This document shows positions 36,725 through 46,828 of a DNA stretch of 64,000 nucleotides, in pieces. Below the pieces are notes generated by a model. The model saw nothing but the letters and a program-made list of their open reading frames with translations. It had not been told where the DNA came from and did not search any database. Origin of the DNA: Ulva prolifera (taxonomy: Eukaryota; Chlorophyta; Ulvophyceae; Ulvales; Ulvaceae); the NCBI GenBank assembly GCA_023078555.1, contig CM041198.1:646856-710855 (forward strand), given 5' to 3'. Made by a program: the position numbers and the translations under genes. How positions within the stretch are numbered: the stretch's first letter is position 1; the number at the start of each line of letters is the position of its first letter.

Positions 36725-37444
36725 CAGATATCATCCTAAATGAGGCAGCAAACTAGCATGCATCATGCAGCCTGGAGCGGCCGTGCAGGGGGCACTGCAC
36801 AGTGCCACCCACGGACACGTCTACGCACGGCACGGGGTGCACACCTGTGCATCCCATGCCGCATACGACGAACCAAACGTGGACATGCCACGGCAAAAGA
36901 GGGGGACCATGGATCCGACTTCAATGTTTGTGCCGCGATCACACACCACGATACTACTGCTGCGCAAACGTGCAAAAGTGCAACGACGGGGGGTGTGTGT
37001 GGTGGGGGGGGGGGGGGGGGGGGGGGGGCTCGGGGGCTGGGGCTGCTACGGGCGTCGCTGTGCACGCTCACTCAGTTCGGCCGGCCTTCCGAGGCGCCGG
37101 CACTCTCCGCTGCGTGGCCGGCCCGCCGCGGGAGCGGCTGCGCTTTTTCCCTTTGTGCCGTTGTGCCGCAGGCTGGCGCGCCGTAGCTTCCGCAGTGCCA
37201 TCTGTGAGCACACCGCTTCCTTCAGCGTTGCGCGCGCCCGCCGATGTGCGAGTGCAGCGGCCACCCCGCTGCCTTCAGCTGGCAGAGGCAGAGCTCTGTG
37301 GCCAACCACAGCAGCACACCCCAGCTACCGGACCCCGAAGTGCGTCACATGCGGACGAAAGCAGGCGTCACTTGCAGTGTCCACAGGGTGTTCAAGAATG
37401 TCAATGGCGGCTGTCTAAGAGTGCATTTCGCAGCTTTCAAGCAT
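36725..37444. other. Intergenic region with 25-base G homopolymer
   Basis: It lies between the start of the disordered ORF and the 3' end of the CUE-SMR gene, both on the minus strand. No gene is supported. Plus-strand ORFs here translate the homopolymer as poly-Gly in all three frames and are artefacts. Confidence 0.6.
37004..37028. repeat. Poly-G tract, 25 bases
   Basis: Twenty-five uninterrupted G on the plus strand, preceded by GTGTGTGTGGT. It can form G-quadruplex structures. Confidence 0.9.
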
Positions 37445-40400
37445 TTATGCTGCGCCTACACTCCACGCAGGCAGGCGAAGGGACAAAGGGACATGGCAGG
37501 CATGCGGTGATGGAGGAGCGTCTTGAAACGCACTGCGCGTCGGATCAGGAACATCTCCCCTGCTCTTTAGGAGTGGGTGCACGCTCGGCCAATTGGAGAG
37601 CTCAAGGAACTCGGAGTGCGACAGAGGGGACGGCGTCTTGTCCTTTGGGAAGAGCTCCACTACGCAGTGGCCCGGTCCCATCACTGTCATGAGGTTAAAG
37701 CGCTTCTGGTTCTCGGGGTGGTTCAGGAATTTGCCGACGGCATCACGCACTTTGGAGTAATTCTTAACAGCGGAGTGCTTGCCGCGGCCCGTGATGACCA
37801 CGAGCAGCGTGCGGCCAGGCGAGGGGTTGCCGGCCGCGTAGATGAGCTTCTCAGACAGCGTCTGTAGTGCCGGTTCTACGTGCAGGCCGTGCAGGTCCAG
37901 TGTGAAGACCTCCCGGTTGTGGCGGTTACGTGCACGGTACATGCGAGTCGCGACCTCCGCTTGCATCTTCTCCCTCTGCGCCTCCATAGTTTGGATCTGC
38001 ATTGCACCACTCTGGAGCAAGCAACATACTTCATGGTGTTGGCCACGGGGGGGGGGGGGGGGGGGGGGGGTGCAGGATCAGCACACCTGAAGGCAAACAA
38101 AGGTGCCAAGGCGCCTGACTTGGATACATCAGGATTTATACGTCAGTGATCTCCACTTAACACCAAAAAAGTGCAGAAAGACGCGGGAAAAGAGATTATA
38201 CACACGATGGTAAGCTGAGTAGCTTTGGAAGGCAGGGCGCACCTCAAAGGTCAGCTGGCCACACACATGTTCATCCCTCATTGCCCGCGCTTCATCGCGT
38301 TGACACCTCCTAGCTTTGATTTGTTCTATGAGGTCCTTTATAGGCTGATTCAGCCTGTTGTATATGGCCTGCGTGGCTCGAGCCTGTGCCTCACCTGTCA
38401 GCAGGCCGACGTTGTCATCGTCATCACTCTCAGGCAGCGCAGCAGCGTCAGGTGGCATCTCTGACGCCAGCTTCAGCGCATAACTGCGGTCTTGCTCCTC
38501 CTGCACCTCGCGAGCTACGCGCAAACTGTTCTGTTCCGCCGGGTCCAGAAACTCCCATGTTTCTATCTGTGGCATCACCTGCCTAGTTGCAACAGTCGAC
38601 GTGGCAGTGTCCATCCTGCTATGAGCACCTGCTTGGTCATGACCCGTTGGCCCGCTCTCCACCCTGGAAGGACTGCCGTCAGGGTCTATAATGATCGGCG
38701 ACGACGATGCTGGGCTAGAGTTGTGCGATGTTGCATGATTTGCCGCAGCGGCGGGCGCATTAGTGAAACCTCGACGCAGCGGATTCAATGCTATTGGGTA
38801 GGGTTGCGGGCTGCAGTGACGTGTCGGCAGCGGTGGGGGTGGCAGCGCGTCTGCCGCATACCGCGGCCGCAAGTCCGCTCGGCTTGCATCTATCAGACGC
38901 CCATCAGGCAGCCGCAATGTGTACTCCACTGCCAGCTGCCTAGCATTGCGACACTCTACAGAAGCTTCCACCCAGGTGCCGCGTGCAGAATTCCACCACC
39001 ACACATACTCTTTGGGAGCCAGCTCACGCGTGTCATCATGGCAGCCTGCCACTGTAGCCTGCCCAGGAGTTGATTGCCCCGCCGCTGCAGGACTACAGCC
39101 AACGGCAGCAGCGTTGCGACCACGTACGCCTCTAGTGGGCGAGCCAGGCAGTGGTGAGCCCGGTGCTGGAGATCCAGGAGCAGACAGCCCCCTCCTGGCC
39201 TGCCGGCTTGCTTTGCGCGCTGGGGGCGTGCCCGTGTGGCCGCTGTCCTGCTGAGCATGATGCGGCACGTTATTGACGTGTAAACGCGCTGTTGGCATGG
39301 CATCTGGCTTGACCTTGATCCCAGCTTCCCGCAAGATTGTGATGGCATCCTCGATGCTGCCGTCCACACTGTCCAGGATGCCCGCAAGAGTGTCCGGGTC
39401 CGTGTGCTGGTCCAACAGCCGCTGCAGCTCTCGAACTCCCGGCTCCACCGCTGCTTTGGCTACCTGGTGATCATATGGTGGGAGCTCCTCTGCAACAACA
39501 CTGCGCTTGGTTGAGATCACGCATGGCACCAGCAATGTGGCAAGGCAGCCGTGGGGTCCATGCTGTAGGTCTGCATGCCAGACATGCGTGCCGATTACAA
39601 TACACGTCATTCATGACCACGCCGCCTGTGAGCTGGATCATGTTGTGTTGTGTACCATGAAAAATGACTGTTTCATACAGCAAGGAACACGCTGACAGAG
39701 CAGGTGTGAGCGCGTGCGGCGCGCGCATCTACCTATTCCCTATCTGACAATAGCAAGCCGTAGACCAGCTGACGATGTGTTCCTATCAGCCTGGCATGTT
39801 CAAAACAATCAGTGACAAGCATTTGGGGATGCGGAGCACTGGATTCAGCCGGTGCAACTGTGATAGCACTCTGAACGTCATGTTGCAACAGACCCTTTGG
39901 GCAGCACACCGTCTCCACCAGCCAGCAGCAAAGACTTGGCTGTCTCGAAATTGCAATTGCAATAATGCAGGGCTGCAGCGATTCGCTCCGCAGGGACGAC
40001 ACGTCCGATGGCAGCACCCTGGCGCCCAGCATCACTCATCAGGAACATTCTTAGACTGGATAGCTTCCGCTTGAATTCGTCCTCTGGCAGCGTCTTGATG
40101 AAGGCTTCATCTCGCTGGTGCTGTTCAAACCATTGTGCTGTGACTGCATTATGAATGCGGGAAGGGCCAGATGCTGTCATCAAGCGTGCGATGGACGCAT
40201 CAATGTCATGGTCGTGCTCAGCTAGTATGTTGTCAATTGTAGCTGCAGGAACGCTTGGGAAGCGCTGAATAAGGTAATCTCGAGGTGATACATCGCTAGG
40301 CTTGTGCATGTCAGCTTGGTGCACATCTTGTAGACTGTTGCTCTGCACACATTCCACCTTTATCGCACATAGCGAGGTCATTATTCAGGTGTTCATTCCG

Positions 40401-41242
40401 AACCAATGACAGCCATGCGGACAGCGATGCCCTTGTGTGCCACACATACAGTGACACATCTCAGTAGCTTGACCGCTGAGGAATTTTTGCGAAGGGGAAG
40501 TCTAGGCGCACCTGTTGTGCTGCATCGGTGTCATCTCCCCCAGCAATTTCTTTGAGAATGCTGTAAGCTGCAGCTGCATTGCCACTTGCATTCTCATAAA
40601 CAGTTTGCACTACGACTGGATCCAGCCCACTGAATTCGCCTAGAAGGTAGTCGACTTCACGGCCGGCGCTTTGGGGTTGGATGCTGGCTGCTACATGTCT
40701 TGTGTTGTCGTTGGATGGAGGCACTGCACAACCATTGCAGGGTTGACTCCCATCATCGCGAACATTGTCAACAAGCCGCTCATACAGCAGCTGCACAACA
40801 TATAGGAATTAGTGCCCCCGGAATCACTAACTTTTGGAATATCTCGTCGGTTCATGTGGTGCCTCCTCTATGGATCTTCATGGAAGGACACTGCTCAGAA
40901 GACTTGTCCAGGCGCATCCGGCAGATATCAGGAACACGAGAGATTCAGAACCATATTGAATGGGAATGGGCAATTTGGCTTTTGAAAATTCGTCGCACCT
41001 GGTGCCGACCTGTCCGAGTGACCATACGGGGTAGTTTGCATTGGATCCATCACACAGATGGAATCTGGCAGCTCATGAGGGGAAGGCTTATGAGTTTGAT
41101 ATGCTGGTGGCAACATCAGTTCCAAAGCACGACTGGCTTGGCCGATGTCGATCTGTCCCGACGCTGCCGCGAACTGCTCAATCACAGCATTCACGATAGC
41201 CGCGTCAAGCATCGGAAACTTTGCAAAAAGTTGATCTGTCAT
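37445..41242 (-). CDS. Multi-CUE domain protein with C-terminal SMR domain (about 900 residues)
   Basis: Exons in coding order: 41242 to about 41054 (end uncertain), 40790-40512, 40342-39910, 39489-38243 and 37996-37445. Phases of the last four agree. CUE/UBA-type ubiquitin-binding helices recur: LFAKFPMLDAAIVNAVIEQF, YLLGEFSGLDPVVVQTVYEN, LIQRFPSVPAATIDNILAEH, VVPAERIAAALHYCNCNFETA and LLDQHTDPDTLAGILDS. Exon 4 continues with a GSP-repeat linker, a segment with WWWNSARGTWVEA and LPDGRLIDASRADLRPRYA that resembles a Tudor/Agenet motif, and a charged coiled region. The last exon holds an SMR domain, with LDLHGLHVEPALQTL and VVITGRGKHS. The arrangement recalls N4BP2-like and plant CUE-SMR proteins, in which SMR is a nucleic-acid-binding or nicking module. 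The canonical HGxG is TGRGKHS here, so nuclease activity is doubtful. Confidence 0.8.
38047..38070. repeat. Poly-G tract, 24 bases, in the last intron of the CUE-SMR gene
   Basis: Twenty-four G on the plus strand. On the coding strand it is poly-C, starting about 50 bases upstream of the acceptor of the SMR exon. It could work as an extreme polypyrimidine tract. Confidence 0.9.
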
Positions 41243-44200
41243 CGTGTATAGTCCCTCGCCTTATTGATGGATAAGCTCGCACGAGCTGTCGAGCCTTCGT
41301 GCCTATGCGCCTGTGCTCATTCCATCACAGAAGTGTATGCGGGTGAGCCTGATGTGATGGCCATTCAGTTGTTGCAGGCTCACGGGGTCACGGGCCGCGG
41401 GATGAGTGTGCAGATGGCCGCCTGTTGCAACTATCTCCAGCGCGTGGGAGATAGCCAGCGCGTGGAAGAGAAGAGGCAGGTAACACTCCCAGCGCGCATC
41501 GCGTCGTCGAAGGATGCGGTGCTCTAAGCATAATACTCCCAGGCATACAAAGTGCAGCTCCGAAGTCTGTACACCTCCCACTTTCTCATCCAATTGCCCG
41601 AATCGTCCGGATGTCAGTACATGCAGGGCCACGGATAGACATGAGCATGATGGATAGTCAGACATGGTGCTGCAGGATGGTCGCTATCTGGTGGGCACTC
41701 GATGCTGCCTCGGCATACCTGTCAAGGTCAGCAGCTACAATCTCCTTTTTTGCAGCACGTGACGACAAGGACGGGTAGTGTGGCAGGCGGCAACGCCCAA
41801 CTCACATGCCCGACCGCGGCCTCATGCACCCGCGGCAGCAAGATGAGAACAGCGGCACTGCATCTTGGAGGCTGCCTCGAGAAGAACACACAGCCCGCCT
41901 CTCACGCATGCCCCCTGGAACAGATAACGACGGGCATCCCCCGTATTCTCTCACGCGCACTACACCTGTGTGCTACTCCCACATGCGCAGCACCTCGTCA
42001 AGCTGGCTAACATCGTGTTGCTGTGTGATGTATGCGCCACGCTGTCCTTGCGACGAATCCCTTGCGCCACCCGGGTCCGCAAGCTGTAAGAAGTAGCGGG
42101 AAGACCAACTCTGACTAGCGCAGCTGGTTGGGCTGCGTGTGTCGGTCGCACCCAGCCCATGAGCCATGCATGGTTTCGGATGATCGTTGGAGCCGGGTTG
42201 CACACTGCTTTGCCTCAGCCTCTTTGCCTCTCTCCGGTGCATCCACTCCCGCCACTTGCACACCCACAGCTGGCGGCCCCCGCACCGCGTCCACTGGACA
42301 CGTCCGCTTCCTCAGACCGCCAGCAGCAGCTCACAAGCAGGGCCGCCGGCTGCGTACAACTTGGACGGTCAGCTTATTAACACATCAGTGCGAGGCAGCG
42401 CCAGCGAAACATCAGCAAAAAGTACACAACACCAAATTTCGCATCGCACGATGCTCTGATCACGGCGACATGTCATGGCCGGTGATGCTTTGACCGGCAT
42501 CGGGGGAGAAGTTCGGGGGTCGCACAGAGGCGCCTGCTGCGCAGCATCGGCAGCAGTGTGCCTGCAACTTGGAGCTGCGACGTCCCCCCTCAAGCCCTGG
42601 GACCCCTTGCCCAGCACACCATGGCTGCACTTCACAATACATACATGGCAAAACCTCCGGCGATCCTGGAGGCCTGCGCGCAGCTGCTCTCGAGCCAGCA
42701 CGACGTTGTACGGTGCGCTGCCAGAGCGGTGCAGGGCATGCATGCTGACGGCGTGCAGTCCCGGCCCCGAGCTCTTGCTGTCATGCATTCACGTGTGCGC
42801 TGGTTTTTGTGCATGGCCACATGGCGCAGAAGGAACCTGGCACATGTGAACTCTTCTGCAGTACGTTGTTACAGTGGGCCATGCGCGGATGCCCGTTGAG
42901 GTCGGCAAATGGAGGGGTATCGACCAATTTGGATTTGGGGTGGTTCAGTCCAAATGCACATGCCGCAGCGGCAGCAGGTTGAATGTGGGCCCGGACAACG
43001 CGGCGGGTCACTCAAGTGCGCAAATGCATCCGCGTGCATTGAACCCCTCCTCAGGAGCTCTGTATGCCCGAAGCGATGTGGCACGTGGGACACGACGCGC
43101 TCTGAGGCCTCAACCCTAGGGTTCGTGTAGGTGCGCTCATGATGGCAAAGTCAGACATGTGCAGGCAAGGCAACGCAAGCACTCTTACATAGCACGAATT
43201 ACAATCCACACATAATTACAATTTTTAAGGTATGGGTGCCCGTGTATGTGTGCACCGCGGCCTTGGAGCAACACAAAAACACCGGCAAGCACAGCCTGGA
43301 ATCTCACCTGCGGAAACTGATCATGTACGTGTGTGTCATGCGGTGCAGGGTCGGTGCTTAGATACGAGAGATGCCGGAGATACGAGCCTGAGGTCCAGAT
43401 CTGCGGACGCATGCATTTCAGAAGCACCTTCATCAGAATTCTCTCACCTCCTCCCACGCGTCACATCTGTTCTGTGCGCTGTTCACCTGCTCAGCTTCAA
43501 AAGTGTACACAGCTCAGCCTGCCTCGTACAAAACATCTGTGCACACGCGCATTGAACGCTTGGGCATGGACGTGGCAGGCAGCTCGAATCAGTTGAGGCC
43601 CATTACCCACGTGGACTGACAAGGTCGATAACGATTGAGTTCGTAGTGGTACGGCATTGCACATCCAACACCTGACCCTCACGATAGACCACTGCTTCAG
43701 CGTCAGCCGCGCACAGTTCAGGTGTTGAGATTGTCGTGAACACAAAGGTCATGACAACATCGGAAATTGTTGTGAACACAAAGGTGACTGGACAGGATTG
43801 AGCGCGCAAGTCGGTGGCCTCGCATCGGAAGCTCGCATCTGCGCACGTCGGGTGGTCGACTTCACGTCGGGTCGCACGCCTGGACGTGCCTGTGCACGGA
43901 TGACACATCTCGGGCTATCAACTGTGAGCAATCCAGAAGGCCATTTGCTCGCATTTTGAGCGTGACAATCCATAACATCTGCAGCTGTGTAGAAAGCTGT
44001 CTGTCTCTGTGATTTCATTCAGCCGTCGTGGAGCGTGAGCTTCCGCTGTGCTTTTGCGGTGCGCGTCACTTCACATCAGCTCCCAACTGGACCAACCCAT
44101 CCCGTCTTTGACATCGGCAAGTTTGCTGGCCTTCGTCATTGTTGCCGCAGTAGATTGCCACCACCAGGTGTCGTCTGAGCTATTCTGTTTTACTTTTGAT

Positions 44201-44260
44201 CGAGACTCGCACGCAAGCGAGCGCTCCCGACTCGACTAGACATCATTGCGCACACATACG
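41243..44260. other. 3 kb intergenic region, no gene called
   Basis: It should hold promoters for the divergent CUE-SMR and DOMON-b561 genes. A plus-strand frame near 42.6-42.75 kb has HEAT-like composition, and a minus-strand frame at 43603-43908 looks like a Cys-containing extracellular segment. Neither has a supported start, splice partner or domain. A 23-base direct repeat is present at 43727 and 43761. Confidence 0.4.
43727..43784. repeat. Short imperfect direct repeat, two copies
   Basis: GAGATTGTCGTGAACACAAAGG is followed after a short gap by GAAATTGTTGTGAACACAAAGG. On the minus strand both encode FVFTTIS in the same frame. It may be a chance duplication. Confidence 0.7.
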
Positions 44261-46828
44261 ATGACACAACATACGCCAATGATGTCACAAAGCTGTGGCG
44301 TCATGCCTTTCTGCCTGGGGTTGATGCTCGCGATTTCTGATTCCGCTGCCGTCGCTCACAGCACCAGGCGACTACCAGACCCAGGTGAGCTGACTCGTCT
44401 CGCGAGGCTTCCGGTGCATGCCTTCTGAATGGATTTGCGTCAAAAGTGCGCGCAGCGGCTGGATATCGCACCATCTTTCAGAGCGTGGCGGACCTCGCAA
44501 CGACGAAAGGATAGTGACTTCCTTTGTAGACCAGGGCATACAGTGCATCTTCAACGATAGCTGCAACATCTTTAGCTTTAGTTCCGCTCATGGATGGCTA
44601 ATTCTATGTCCAGGGGCTGTCAGTGAGAATGAAGGACTTCTGCACACAACCGGCACGGCTAACAGCGGCCCCAGCGACCACTCGCGGACCAGGCGCCTAC
44701 TGTTTAACACGCGACGCCTCGCAGACGTTGATGAAGACCAGGAAAACCAGCATCAGCACCCTGGCTCAGCCGAACCGCACTCTCACGAAAACGGCACAAC
44801 ACCCCACCAGCACGACCACTCCCACCAGAACACCCCGACCCACTCTCACGATGACAATGAAGATGGCCATGCTCATCCAGACCATTCGCATGACGGCCTG
44901 ACACCACATGCACACGCCGATAGCGAAAGCGGGCATGAGCATGACTGCCACACCCATGATGGTCTGCCACCCCATCGTCATGGGGACGATGAAGATGGAC
45001 ATGAGCACTCAGACACAGATCAATTCGAGCCATGCGACACTGGCTGCACAACTTCGACCCTGCCAGGATTTGACTGCATGGAACCTCTGCTAGGCGACGA
45101 TGTCATCTTCCACTACCAAGCCTTCCAGACAGGAGGTGCGAGTCCAGCTAATTCCATCGGCCCTTGCAGGGCCCCCAGCCCTTTCTGAACCTTGTCCTCT
45201 GCGGCTTGTGTTCAATGCCACGTCACAGTCTAGTTCGGCTAATGATAGAGGAGCAGTGAGCTGAAGCAGTGCTGTGAGTGGCGCCATGAGCTTCTGCCTC
45301 CGTCTGCCCACCCACCCCATCAAACGTGTGCGATGTGTCCTCACGTGTCTATGTGCACATCCACTTACTCCACATCGCCCGCCCTGCAGACACGGTCGCA
45401 AAGATGGCGCTGGAATCCCCTCACCAAGACGGCTGGGCCGCTCTTGGGTTTGGCGATACCATGGTCGGCAGCACAGCCATCATCGCCACAACCAAGGCCG
45501 CGAACGGCATCGGGGTGTTTCTGCTTGGCGGATTTTCCCCGGATCAAATCACTGAATACCCTGATGGTGTCTCCGGCTCCGGCGGCAGCCGCCGCCGCCT
45601 CTCTGACGCATCCCCGGAATTCACCATCTCTGATGTGCGTGACCCCTCCGCCTCCGCCTTGCCGCATTATCTCCCTCGGCCGCAGACGTGATTCATGACG
45701 GTCCGACGGCCGCACGCTGTGGTGGTTCTGTCCATGCACAGGATCCATGGTGCACCTCACTCGCCTGACGCGCGTCCATGCATGCAGGCCTCCATTGAGC
45801 GCACTGATGGTCGGCTCGTTGCGCGCTTCTCTCGGGCGTACGACGACTCATTCCGCGGGGACGCAACGATCGCGGCCATCGCAGCGTACCACAGCTCAGA
45901 CGCGGCCCTCGCCCAGACGCACGAGCAGCGCACCAAGGGCCTCGGCCTCTCCCTGACAGGCGGTGCGATCACCGTCGCAGAAGACAACATACCCAAGCTG
46001 CGCCAGTGGCACGCCGGGCTGATGCTGCTCAGCTGGGGTGTGCTGCTGCCGCTGGGGGCGATCATGGCCGCGACACTCAAGACGTTTGGCCCCAAGTCCA
46101 TGTGGTGCGCCCCAGTCGCCACCTGCCCGCAGCTGCCATCTGCGTCCTGCTGGCAGCGCATGCGCCATGCATGCTCGCCGCCAGTCGTCTGCAGGTGGCA
46201 GCACATGCGCGCTGCCCACAGCACGCAGCATGCTGCTGTGCGGCCACCCTGTACGCCCTGTACTCGCAAGCGCCTGAGCGCCGCCGTGCCGCCGTGCAGG
46301 TTCCAGCTGCACCGCGCGACCCAGACGCTCGGGCTCCTCCTCGCGACCGTTGGCTTTTTCCTCGCGGTCGCCAAGTTCGATTCGCTACCATCCGGGGACT
46401 CGCACAAGCGCTTTGGCATCGTGGTGATGGTGCTCGGCTGGCTACAGCCGATCAACGCGCTCGTCCGCCCGCACCCGCCAGAGTCCGGCGAGAAGCCGAC
46501 TTTCCTGCGCCGGGTGTGGGAGTTCGTGCACCACGTTGTCGGCTGGGTCTGCGTGGGGCTCGCGGTGTCCACCATCGTGCAGGGCCTCAGCCACGCCAAG
46601 ACGTACGAGGGGCTGAGCGACAACTACCTGAAGCTGCGAAACGGGTACATCGTGGTCGGGGTGTTGCTTGCGGTGCTGTTGGCTGTGATGCTGACGTTGC
46701 ACATTGTGCGGACGCGCAAGCAGTGCAGGGACAACAGGGACACCAGCGGGGACTACGTGAAGTCGACGGCTCCGGGTGCGGAGGGGGTTGGGGACGTCGA
46801 CAGTGTGCAGCCGCCTGACTCGCCCTGA
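44261..46828 (+). CDS. Histidine-rich DOMON and cytochrome b561 domain membrane protein (transmembrane oxidoreductase)
   Basis: Predicted trans-membrane electron carrier (ascorbate-dependent ferric/cupric reductase type). Five exons: 44261-44384, 44614-45135, 45390-45634, 45788-46104 and 46300-46828; all phases agree, 578 residues. Exon 1 encodes a signal peptide (core MPFCLGLMLAISDSAAVA). Residues 88-173 carry 24 His arranged as twelve HxH pairs with many Asp/Glu, in a 22-residue unit (GHxH-xxHxHDGLxPHxH). A DOMON domain follows (182-335, with DGWAALGFGDTMVG). The b561 core starts near 366, and the four expected haem-ligand His are present: His372 (RQWHAGL), His407 (FQLHRATQ), His438 (DSHKRFG) and His480/481 (VHHVVGW). 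A fifth membrane span (YIVVGVLLAVLLAVMLTL) precedes a charged cytosolic tail. Starts at 44279 or 44282 are also possible. The His-rich insert is not usual for this family; metal binding is inferred. Confidence 0.92.
44850..45010 (+). repeat. Internal 66-base repeat encoding the GHxH/HxHDGLxPHxH unit
   Basis: Two full and one partial diverged copies of a 22-codon unit lie inside the His-rich exon of the DOMON-b561 gene. Protein similarity is clearer than DNA similarity, indicating selection for spaced His pairs after duplication. Confidence 0.75.

Noticed and set aside
36740-37692. Plus-strand ORFs with a poly-Gly stretch
   Set aside because: Poly-G is open in every frame as poly-Gly, so the length of these ORFs is an artefact of the homopolymer.
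42558-42899. Plus-strand frame with HEAT/armadillo-like helices (ILEACAQLLSSQHDVVRCAARAV)
   Set aside because: A single possible helix pair, with no flanking repeats, start or consistent splice sites within reach.
45757-46623. Minus-strand ORF of 288 codons and other long frames over 45.7-47.1 kb
   Set aside because: They overlap the b561 exons in antisense. The sense strand has haem ligands and consistent splicing, so these are shadows of GC-rich coding sequence.
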